Of a DNA stretch of 64,000 nt, positions 44,940-54,059 are shown one piece after another. The stretch comes from Adiantum capillus-veneris (taxonomy: Eukaryota; Streptophyta; Polypodiopsida; Polypodiales; Pteridaceae). The stretch covers positions 63,104,870 through 63,168,869 of the forward strand of contig CM043952.1 of assembly GCA_014529385.2 (NCBI GenBank), read 5' to 3'. Each line of letters opens with the position of its first letter. The first letter of the stretch is position 1. The translations under genes and the position numbers were made by a program. The notes beneath the pieces were generated by a model that saw nothing but the letters and a program-made list of their open reading frames with translations, was not told the origin of the DNA and did not search any database.

Positions 44940-45276
44940 TTGCAAGCAAAACCCAAAAGAAAGCTGATTCACTTACCGATGGTGAAAAAGACGCTTTCGG
45001 GCAACCAAATGGAGAAAGATGGAGAACGGGGAGCCAAAGTCAAGTTCAACCAAATAGGTGGCTTCACAACATATCCAATGAGCTGGAAATGCAACTCTCG
45101 AGAAGAAAAGTTGAAGAAATTCAACTCCAAGGCAAAAAGACGACTTCGGAGACTGAAATGCCTATAAGGGGGCTTTTTAGCTAAACTGATGACTTTTTAA
45201 GTTGAAAACTAGTTAGCAGGGCTTAGGGCACTAGCACAAAGCATTCTTTGCACAAAAAAACCAACATTTCAAGAAA

Positions 45277-46286
45277 AGACATCATACGCGTATGATGTCT
45301 CACAGCATGATTTTCACATCCATTTCAACATTTGAGTGCATAGCCTCATTCCACATGTTAATCACATCCTATGAACCAAGTATCATGAGAATTGGAGTTA
45401 GAAAACCCAAGGAAAACCAAAAAGACGCAAAGTAGGCCATAAAATTGATTTTTGGTCCTAATTTTGTCAAAATAACTCCAAACTCATTGAAACTTTGTAG
45501 GATTGTTGATTAACACATCTACAAGCTATCTGGAACCAAAAAGCACCATTTTGACACAAAAGACATCATACGCGTATGATGTCTATTTGCACTTACAGAG
45601 CAAAAATGCTCATTTGTCATCATACATCCATTATATATATCTAATACATGCTACATATGAAGTTTGGAACCATTTGGTCAAGTGGATCACCCCATTAGCC
45701 CAATTAAGAGAAAATCCTTCATACAAAGCCTATTTTTGTCCCAAATCCAACATATTCAAGTCCAAACCAAGATTTGAGTATAAACAGTCCTTCACTAGCA
45801 CATGGAGAGTCCACAGAACCAATCCCATGAAAAATTGATGAAAAAGACATCATACGCGTATGATGTCTCCAGAGCCATTTTTAGTCCAAATTCTATCCAA
45901 ACTTGATAAATCCACTGAATAAGCCTATCTAAAGCCAAAACCAAGCTTATAGAGAAAATTGGTCCAAAAATGCACTAAAAGACATCATACGCGTATGATG
46001 TCTCACTATGTGATTTTGGCACCTCAGGGCTTCAACCACCAAACAGAAGTGATCTACATGCCATTTGAAGGTGAACCACCAAGTTTTATCCAATTTGGAT
46101 CATAAAATCCATTTCCCTTTCAAAATTTTGCCAAGAGCCTGAACTGGACTGAACTGGCCAAAACTTGACCAAATGGGATCCAAACTCAAATCCAAGCATA
46201 TGATACTCATGTATACACTATCAGCTACAAGCACAACCAATATGAAGTCATTCTGACACAAAAGACATCATACGCGTATGATGTCT
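45277..46286. repeat. Palindrome array 2 (five copies, before the last ORF)
   Basis: Perfect 24-bp palindromes at 45277-45300, 45561-45584, 45845-45868, 45980-46003 and 46263-46286. The start-to-start distances are 284, 284, 135 and 283. All five copies are identical. Confidence 0.95.
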
Positions 46287-46452
46287 CAAGCATGTTTTTG
46301 AGCCCAGTTTGCATATTTTTTCACCTACATTGCATCCTTAGGCCCTGAATAGCTCATGTTTCAATTTTCAAGTCATTTGAATAGTTAAAAGCTTCATTTC
46401 GGCTTTCAGTACTAAAAAGACGCTAACTTCTGAAATTGGAGTTACAGGATCC

Positions 46453-49400
46453 ATGGATTCCGCTAAGTCATCGACAACTAAGAGAAAAAGACCAACCATC
46501 AAGGATGCTCTTGCAGAAGCAGAACCTTTTGATATTCCAACAGAAACCCTCAAGCCAACCAAGACTTGGGTGGAGGAAGCAGTACTAGAAAAAGAGGGAA
46601 TAAAGATCTACCAGGGGACTTTCAGAGATCCTCAAGGGCAATCGGTCGATGTACCTATGATCCCACGAGAATTAGTGGATTATAGCAGATCAGAGAACAT
46701 CAGCAGATACTTGGAAAAGGCTGACTTACACAGGTTCTTCACCTCGAGACCATCAGGTATAGACACAAGAAGAGTGTATGAGTTGGCAACATCCATTCAG
46801 AAGGATGGGAAAGCCACGTTGACAGCCATGGATGGAGAAACAGTTGAAGTACAGATCACTCCACAGCTCATTGCAGATGCATTGAAGCTGCACAACAAAG
46901 GGAGTTCTGTCAGAGAAAGAAGGGAGGCCATAGAGGTCTATGGATCAAAGAAACAAAATACAACCTACGGAGATATGGCAGATCAACGAGCAGCAACCCT
47001 TTGCCGATTATACAACCAGTTTCTCCATGTGTGCAGTAAAAGACCGCAGAAGTATACTACACCACCCCATGCCATTGCGACAATCATCACATGGGCACTG
47101 AAGAGCAACATGCCAAAAGAGGTGAATTATGCTCAATACATCCATGAGCAAGTAATCGCCATGCACAACCAGAAGCCAAAGTACATAGGAGGAGGAGAAA
47201 TCCTAACAAGAATAGCTTATGAAGCTATTGGAGCGAGGGATCAAGGGCCACGGGTTCCCTCCCAGAATGAGTGGCTTAGAGAAGCCGATGAAGAGAAAGA
47301 ACAGCAAGAAGTATCCAAGAGGGCGTCCACAAGAGCACACCGAAAACTAGAAATAGTTTCAGAACCTGAAGAGGCTGTGGACGAGCCGCTCAAGAAGAAA
47401 GCGAAGAAGAAGGCTGATCCCAAGCAAACCAAAAGTCAAAAAGCCGCAAGAATGGAAAGGCTAGTGGAGCAGTTTAGAGCGGAAAGAGCTCTAAAGGGGG
47501 ACTTTGAAGAAATGTGGGTGCCAGACCCCACTAAAGTCGGAACCAGCTCAGCCAGGCCACATGTTGATCAATATGATCAATATATTAGAGCTTATGAGGA
47601 GTCGGAGGCCATACTGGAGCAGCAACCTGTCGAGCCTTATACTGAAGAGGAAGTACAGCTTTTAAAAGCTGAGCTGAAAAAGGACGACAAGGAGAAGAAG
47701 GAAGTAGATGAGTCTACTGAACTTCGAGAGAAAGACGGGCAAGCAAACAAAGGGAAAGCCAAGATGACTGAGGACAATCAGCCCTCCTTTACTGATGTAC
47801 CAAGCCCGAAGAAGACGGAAATTATTGTGGAGGAGACCACAATAGAAATAGAAACAGAAGTTATGGAAAAGCCGGAGGCCGGGACCAAGGAAAAGGAGAT
47901 AGATCCAGTTCAGCAAAAGAAAGATGATTATGAGGATCTGGTAGCGATCGGATACAGTGAAGAAGAGGCCCTGGAGGCAGTTTATGGGATATCCCTACGA
48001 AAACAAGATGATCGGGAAGGGATGAAGGAAAAGACAAAGGGTACAATGGAGAGTGAAGAGAAAATGGACGAACAGAACATACTAGAAGAGCCGAAGCCAT
48101 TGGAGGTGGTGGCAGAAAGAGCTGTCAAGTTGACAGATGAAGATGAAAATAACATGCACATGGTGCATGAACTGCTCAGCAAAATTAAAGAAAGATCCAG
48201 AGCAAAGGAAGTAGCAATTGAGACAGCAAAACAAAAGGAAGCAGAGTTGCAGAAGAAGTTAGAGAATGCTATGACTGAATCTGAAAGTCATAAAGCATCA
48301 CTCTACGACGCAGAAAACGAGAGAGACGGCTTGATACTCCAACTAGCCGAAGCTTCAAGAGAGGTAACAAGTTCACAGGAAGCAAAGGAGCGAATAGAAG
48401 ATGAGCTGGAGGCAGCCAAGGATGAGCTCATTGAGCTAAGGGAAAGAGTCGAACTTCAAGAAAGGACAATCACGAGACTCAGGACCACCCCTAGAGCTAG
48501 CAGAGCAGGAACAAAACAAGAGGGAGCCCTCGTACCAGCTCTGGAAGATCAGGTCAGAAGTTTGCAAAGAGAGCTAAGGTTAGAGCAAGTGCAAAGATTA
48601 CACATGGCGGAGGGATCATTGGCTGCAGAGGAGAGGCTCACAACAGAAAACCAAACACTAAGGACAGAAAATGAGGCCCTCCGCAAACAGCTCCAAGACC
48701 TCCAAGAGCAACAAAGAAGAGAAACAGAGACACCACAAGAAGAAGCAGGGGGAGCAGCCATAGAGCTACCAGAAACTGGAGAGGCAACCACAATTGAAGA
48801 TCCAGCCCCAGTTCAAGAAGTGGCCTCAACTTCAGGAATCTCTGAAGAAGAAGAACAAAGGCTCCAGGACCAAATAGAAAAGTCAACAGAGGAAAGTGCC
48901 AAGGCGGAAATGGAATGGGAAAGGAGACTCCTCATCTCCATTAGACTTCAAGGTTTAGACACAAAAGTGCTCCATGAAGAGTGGATGCAACCCAGCCTGC
49001 CTTTCCCTCTGATGAAATTTGAAGTGATAAAGACGAAAAAGAGAATAGAGGAGGAGCAGTATGTCGCTCTTTACGAAGGCGACATCACAAAAGATGAACA
49101 ATCAAAGAAGATTGTAGATTCTCAACCTAGATGGAGGAAAGGTTGGCTGAACAAATACCCAGCCTACCTCATCTACTTGGTAGAGGCTCCAAAGGAGATT
49201 CGGGAGGAGGCAACCTTCTGCCCGGTGCCAAGAGTCAGAAACTGGAAAGAGCATGGCAGGATTGCAGAAAAGAAGCCAAATTGGCTTAATTATCCCAGGA
49301 TGCTAGGACCAAAGGAAGGAGAGAGAATAGGTAAAGCCTACATGGTGAAAACCCTAACGGGCACCATCAAACTCTTTACTGGCTCTCCTGACCTTTCGTG

Positions 49401-49728
49401 TCAGATGCTAAAGAAAATCTGCAGGACTCTCTTAGCATGCATTGAAGTGTTCGCGCCAGATAAAGCCACGACCTCGAGTCTACTATCGATGGCCGACACA
49501 GTGACGGATATGATGTATGATCTTTCATTGCAGCCATCACCAAAGGTGTTACATCTCTTATACCAAAGAATTATGTTTTTGCCTAGCTTTCACATGCAAA
49601 CATTCGAAGAAGCTTTCTACACCGGCTTTTTCACTCACGAAAGAAAAATATTCGGCCCAACCTTGACCATCGGCAACCTACGCTACGAATCACATTTGCA
49701 GATGCTCAAGACGACAGGACTCTATTGA
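46453..49728 (+). CDS. Element C 1091-codon ORF of unknown function (coiled coil)
   Basis: Intact from the ATG at 46453 to a stop at 49728. Residues about 1-280 look globular and helical (LADALKLHNKGSS.., HAIATIITWALKSN), similar in plan to the helical domain of the element A extra ORF. Residues 280-560 are highly charged. Residues about 565-760 are strong predicted coiled coil (heptads such as LEAAKDELIELRERVELQ). Residues about 815-1091 form a second globular part. I see no signal peptide, transmembrane segment or enzyme motif. The position between integrase and 3' LTR is that of extra ORFs in Tat and Athila lineages. It has its own palindrome leader, which hints at separate expression. It is the only long intact gene here, which hints at selection on it. 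Confidence 0.85.
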   Translation: MDSAKSSTTKRKRPTIKDALAEAEPFDIPTETLKPTKTWVEEAVLEKEGIKIYQGTFRDPQGQSVDVPMIPRELVDYSRSENISRYLEKADLHRFFTSRPSGIDTRRVYELATSIQKDGKATLTAMDGETVEVQITPQLIADALKLHNKGSSVRERREAIEVYGSKKQNTTYGDMADQRAATLCRLYNQFLHVCSKRPQKYTTPPHAIATIITWALKSNMPKEVNYAQYIHEQVIAMHNQKPKYIGGGEILTRIAYEAIGARDQGPRVPSQNEWLREADEEKEQQEVSKRASTRAHRKLEIVSEPEEAVDEPLKKKAKKKADPKQTKSQKAARMERLVEQFRAERALKGDFEEMWVPDPTKVGTSSARPHVDQYDQYIRAYEESEAILEQQPVEPYTEEEVQLLKAELKKDDKEKKEVDESTELREKDGQANKGKAKMTEDNQPSFTDVPSPKKTEIIVEETTIEIETEVMEKPEAGTKEKEIDPVQQKKDDYEDLVAIGYSEEEALEAVYGISLRKQDDREGMKEKTKGTMESEEKMDEQNILEEPKPLEVVAERAVKLTDEDENNMHMVHELLSKIKERSRAKEVAIETAKQKEAELQKKLENAMTESESHKASLYDAENERDGLILQLAEASREVTSSQEAKERIEDELEAAKDELIELRERVELQERTITRLRTTPRASRAGTKQEGALVPALEDQVRSLQRELRLEQVQRLHMAEGSLAAEERLTTENQTLRTENEALRKQLQDLQEQQRRETETPQEEAGGAAIELPETGEATTIEDPAPVQEVASTSGISEEEEQRLQDQIEKSTEESAKAEMEWERRLLISIRLQGLDTKVLHEEWMQPSLPFPLMKFEVIKTKKRIEEEQYVALYEGDITKDEQSKKIVDSQPRWRKGWLNKYPAYLIYLVEAPKEIREEATFCPVPRVRNWKEHGRIAEKKPNWLNYPRMLGPKEGERIGKAYMVKTLTGTIKLFTGSPDLSCQMLKKICRTLLACIEVFAPDKATTSSLLSMADTVTDMMYDLSLQPSPKVLHLLYQRIMFLPSFHMQTFEEAFYTGFFTHERKIFGPTLTIGNLRYESHLQMLKTTGLY

Positions 49729-49763
49729 CCAAGCCTAAAAGTCATGTCAGGGACGACATGAAC

Positions 49764-49777
49764 GCGGAGGGGGGGAG
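49764..49777 (+). other. Element C polypurine tract
   Basis: GCGGAGGGGGGGAG directly precedes the 3' LTR, as required for plus-strand DNA priming. Confidence 0.85.
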
Positions 49778-50079
49778 TGTTGAGCCAGCAGAGGAAGTGT
49801 TGAGCCAGCAGAGGATCACACCCACATTTTTGCTCACACCCATCATTTTGTAACCATTGATTGTAATAAATGTCTTTCCGACATTAATTTTGATTTGAGC
49901 CATTCATTAAGTAACGGGACTCAATTGAGTTTCCAGCTTGTAATCCCGAAGTAATTTCACATGTTGATGTAAATAATTAGAGATGTTCTCACCTCCAAGG
50001 CTGAGGTATATAAGCCAAAGTTTTGTAACCTAAGAGGAGTCAATTAATCAAAGTGAGTTTTTGAGCGCCGTGACTGTGT

Positions 50080-50168
<89 letters not shown>

Positions 50169-50792
50169 TTATCTTCTTGCTACGCGAGCTACGGGGCCGC
50201 CATTGGAGAAGCGACACCGCCATTGTGTTAGCAACGGTGAGAGCTACGCACAGATACCAAGAGTGCGCGCTATCGGCTTCTACGTGTGGTAAGTTCCTAC
50301 GAGCTTCGGTGTGAGTTTTCTTCCAACTCGTGTGTCGGAATAGAGCGTGCAGCATATCTACAGAACCACAACGAGTAGAGCTACACATTAGTACCATCGG
50401 GGTCAAGTTTCGGTCACCTATATTTTTTGGCCTGTCTTCATACGCGTTTACCGCATGGAGTGGTTATAGGTTGATTTTGCAGTTCAAGTCTTTAGGGTGT
50501 TGTTCTTACCTAGTGTATAGACTTCCCCTTGAGTTTGAGATCGATTCAATGATTCTAGATCCTGTTTCGTATAGCATTCGTTCGTAGTACGGATTTCAGT
50601 CACTTGCGTATTTTAGAACTTAGATTTGATTTCCTTAGTAGTGATTGTCATTAGAAGGTCGAGTAGGTGATTTGACACCCACCTAGTTGTTTCCATGCGC
50701 TTGCGGGTCAAGCTCCGTCCTCGTCTGACAAATTCTGTTGTTGGTTGAGTTCTCGCTATTTAGCTTCCGCTAGCGGCGTAACCGCCTTAACA
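49778..50792 (+). repeat. Element C 3' LTR
   Basis: 1015 bp, paired with 31608-32626. It includes the same duplicated first 20 bp, TATA box (50007), GA tract (50082-50166) and a TCATACGCGT word (50438-50447) matching the palindrome core. Confidence 0.95.
50082..50166. repeat. (GA)n microsatellite, 85 bp
   Basis: 3' LTR counterpart of 31912-32000. Confidence 0.97.
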
Positions 50793-51059
50793 AATCCCTA
50801 CCCAAACTCATAGCCTTGTATCCCCTTTTAGCAAAATTTTCACACCCTTTATCTATTTGATCCCTTCCTATGGTATTTGCCTTGCTCCTCCTGCACAATA
50901 AATCTCTTTTGAAAACTTAGGCTTAGTCCAAGCAAGTCAACATGCTCCAATCTAACATCAAAGTTAACCCCATGCTTTCTTGGTTCAAATACATGCCTAG
51001 AGTTTCTGGTCTTTCTATACCTTACACTCGGTTCCTGAATGATAGATGAGGTTAGATTG
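50793..51059 (+). other. Short flank between element C and block Y
   Basis: Starts with the AATCC target duplication. Before insertion it was continuous with 31517-31607. No feature seen. Confidence 0.5.
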
Positions 51060-52132
51060 GCCCCATCTTTCTTTATATAAACAATCCCAAAGAGGAACCC
51101 CAATATAGCTTCCTAGCCCCTCACCCTCCAAATAGCCCCATTATTTGCCTATTGTTCTCGACTACGTTTATGCTTCTTATCGACACAAACCCCAGTATAG
51201 CTTCCTAGCCCCTCACCCTCCAAATAGCCCCATTATTTCCCTATTATTCTCGACTACATTTATGCTTCTTATTGACACAAACCCAAATCTTAGGGACCTT
51301 GATGACTTTAGATATGATTTATCTTTAACATTGGGACTACCTACTAATCAACTCTTTTTTCACATGAACCACCATTATTCCCTTCTCAACTCCTTGGGAA
51401 ACCCTTCTACCCATTCAATGCAACCCCAAAATGACATTCCTTGTCGCCTAAACCCTCCCTCTAAACAAATCTAGATCTTGTATTTAACCTTTCTCCATCC
51501 CAAATGTAGTCCTCAACCCAATGTTTTAATCCACTCTTTCTTCACCTAGGCTCTTTTCACCTATGATGCCACACCCAAAACCTATCCTAATTGTTAGTTA
51601 CTATCTCTTATAAAACTACTAACCTACAGTCTCAAAGTGGAAGCTGAAGCACTCAAAGGCTAAAATCCTAATAAACTCTCTATCCTGCTCTTTTCAAATG
51701 AAAGCCGAAGCATACAAAGTACAACTAGTCTAATGGCACCACTTCTCAACTGTCATAAGACTTATTTAAATTCATAAAGAATGAATAGTCCATTTGTACC
51801 TCTTTGCACATGTCATAAACTTATCCCTGTCTCACTTACCTTTTGACTCCTAACTTCAACCACCTTTTTGATGGAATCCCCTCTTGTACATCTCCTAGTT
51901 CTTAAATGAACATTTCTCAAGCCCCTAAAGCAGTAACTGAGGTTTACCTCACAAACTCTAGTTAGCATGCTCAACCTCTAAATATATCACCATGAGATTG
52001 TAAAAACTTGCCTTGATGAGAGCTCAAAGGTCGAAACGCGTTGGCCCTTTTACAATCTCTCTTGCCTTATTTTACATTTTTCTCTGTCTTTTGGAAAGGA
52101 TCACATGTTGGGTTTTACATTTTTACAAGTAA
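51060..52132 (+). repeat. Repeat block Y, copy 2
   Basis: Matches 11176-12247 over its length, including the 93-bp internal duplication. It ends at TTTTTACAAG and passes directly into block X, the reverse of the order at copy 1. Confidence 0.88.
51994..52059 (+). ncRNA. Hammerhead-ribozyme-like motif, copy 2 (core mutated)
   Basis: Same plan as 12111-12178. Stem I 51994-52005 pairs with 52048-52059, and GCC 52010-52012 pairs with GGC 52043-52045. GAAA is at 52033-52036, with self-complementary ACGCGU (52036-52041) for stem III. The core reads UUGAUGA instead of CUGAUGA. The lost C3 normally pairs with G8 in the active structure, so this copy is probably inactive. Confidence 0.6.
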
Positions 52133-53375
52133 TGTCAGATTTTTCCTAGAATTGAAAGTGCATAAATTGATAGTTTTATGTGGTAATTTGCATTTTTGAT
52201 GTGCTACTTGTATGCTTCGATGATTCAATTGCATGTGCACTAAAATTAAGTGTGTGTACACCTAATTTTAGGTGTGTGTGCACTATTTTGCCCTTGTGTG
52301 TGCCCTTGAAAATCAATGTGTGCTTAAGGATTTTGCAAGTGTGATGATTGATTTGTGATATGGTCATGCCCAATGAGACATTTGTGTATTCAATTTGCAA
52401 AATTGACTTGATCAAAGCTTGTGTGTGTGCACCTAGAAATTGGTAGAAACTACGAGTCATTAGTTCGAGTGTGCATAAAAATAGGTTAATGTGCATGATT
52501 AATCCAATGTTTGATTGCAAATTTGATGTGCGCAATGATTAATTTTTACGTTTTTGAGCTCAAAACAGGGATTTACATACTCCAACTCTGTCAATTTTTG
52601 ACCTAATTTTGCCGGTTTGATTACCTAGTTTTGACTTTTGTTGGCAAAATTAATTGGCAATTGAATCGATGTGTTAATTGTGATTTGATTTGGTTGCGGC
52701 ATTGTTTTCTGTTATTTGCATTAATTTTCAATTAATTTCTTAAGAATTTGATAAATTACAATCTTAACGAGCTATTTTGGATGCATAATTAGGCATGATT
52801 TGGAGCGATTTTGTGCCCTCAATGGTTTTGTGTGCTTTGCTATTTTTGGGGGCCGGTTTATTGATTTTGTTGTAATTGGCATTTTTGGTAAAACTATTAT
52901 TTTTGGTTGGCTTGTACGGGTTGAAAATGTTTGAATGTGATTGGTGATATTTTATTGAGATTTATGAAATTTTACGAAAAAGTTTTGGAATTTTCGGCTA
53001 ATTTTGGCATTTTCAAAGATTTAAAAAATAAAAATTGAAAATTGGCTCCGATATAAGCCGGTGATTGCTCATGAGGTTCAATTCACACTCGGAAAAAAAA
53101 TTGACGCTTGTTTTGCAGGCTCGACGGTGAAACTTCGAGGTTCGGCGTAAAATTGATTTTGATGAGTCCTTTCATTGAGAACTTCCTCTTGTTGTGACTA
53201 AGGTTTAAAAAAAGATTCCCTTCCTAGCAAATAAGCATGCTTTTTATCCCTTCTCCCCTCCTTACACTCTCACTTCCATTCTCTCTCTTCTTTGAAAAGA
53301 AAGGCGCTTAGTATGTCTCCAGACTCCCACACTCTCTCTCTCTCTTTTCCCACTGTCTCTCTCTTCCCTCCCCTA
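52133..53375 (+). repeat. Repeat block X, copy 2
   Basis: Matches 9893-11175 in the same orientation, starting AATGTCAGATTTTTCC. Small deletions are present, for example one near 52255 that removes one TGTGTGCAC unit. It ends after a short CT tract and TTTTCCCACTG. Confidence 0.88.
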
Positions 53376-53399
53376 TGCCCTCCTCCGCTTGATAAGTTT

Positions 53400-53401
<2 letters not shown>

Positions 53402-53464
<63 letters not shown>
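53402..53464. repeat. C37 homopolymer followed by (TC)n
   Basis: Thirty-seven consecutive C (53402-53438), then a TC tract to 53464. The exact length of such a run is uncertain in most sequencing data. Confidence 0.9.
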
Positions 53465-53468
<4 letters not shown>

Positions 53469-54059
53469 CGAAGCAACGATTATTGTCTTATGTCATCGTC
53501 CCTTGCCTAAATCGTCAATGCCAATTCACACCATATGCTTCTTGTGATTTTCGCCATCAACAACTGGGTTACTGGATCCACTTTTAACTGTTGCGTGCAT
53601 AGATGTAAAGTGGTTGTGGACCCCCTCACCTGTTGACCATGAGGTGACCAAACACTGCACGACGGACAACTTTACGCTCGCTCTCACTCTCTTTCTCTGT
53701 GGTTGGCTGGTAGCTCATGGTGCCATTGTTTGCGCTATAGTGAACCCCCCCCCCACACACACACACCCACACTCACTCACTCGTGTGTCGTGTCTTGTGC
53801 TGATTTCTCTCCTATGAGCCAAAATTGCTAGTCGGGTTTGAGATTTCGACCTTGCCTTGGAAAAATTGGCAAAATCCGAGTTGTAATACTCGATAGAGCA
53901 CAAAATTTGGCCTACAAAGTTGGAAAAACCTTCCAAACTGGGTCTTAACCCCTTCGAGTAGGAAACATCATTGTTCTGGCCTAGTTTTGCACTTCTGTCA
54001 AAGAACACATGCAAGCTAGAAGTGATGGTGCCCACCACAAATTAGCAAGTGAAAGCAAT
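53465..54059. other. No recognisable gene
   Basis: Contains a C run with CA repeats (53746-53775). Short frames only. Confidence 0.5.

Larger units (their letters stand above)
43640..46452 (+). other. Element C inter-ORF region with second palindrome array
   Basis: 2.8 kb between pol and the last ORF. The first 1.6 kb is A-rich without domains; a 90-codon frame at 44895-45167 includes a 23-bp exact copy of the RT active-site DNA. The last 1.2 kb has five palindrome copies and diverged units resembling the gag leader (for example CTTTG..TTAACACATCT..AAGCTATCTGG here against CTTTGCTAACACAGATCC..TAGCTGTCTAG there). It ends 167 bp after the last palindrome at an ATG. Confidence 0.75.
31608..50792 (+). 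mobile_element. Element C: 19.2-kb young Ty3 LTR retrotransposon with unusual architecture
   Basis: LTRs of 1019 and 1015 bp flank the element, with target duplication AATCC (31603-31607 and 50793-50797). I count about nine substitutions between LTRs (about 1%) plus a GA length difference, so the insertion is recent. The order is LTR, primer site, 1.4-kb leader with four palindromes, gag, protease 1, long linker, RT, RNase H, integrase with two zinc fingers, protease 2, Trp-motif repeats, a 2.8-kb non-coding region with five palindromes, the 1091-codon ORF, polypurine tract and LTR. Gag-pol is broken at about seven places, while the last ORF is intact. Confidence 0.95.

Noticed and set aside
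44895..45167. 90-codon frame containing IYMDDLC as a second reverse transcriptase
   Set aside because: Only 23 bp match RT; the remaining translation has no RT motif.
33164..46286. Regularly spaced 24-bp repeats as a CRISPR array
   Set aside because: Spacing is about 126-287 bp, the units are perfect palindromes, there are no cas genes, and the context is a plant retrotransposon.
46453..49728. Last ORF of element C as an envelope gene
   Set aside because: No signal peptide, transmembrane segment or furin-like site was seen; coiled coil and position alone are not enough.
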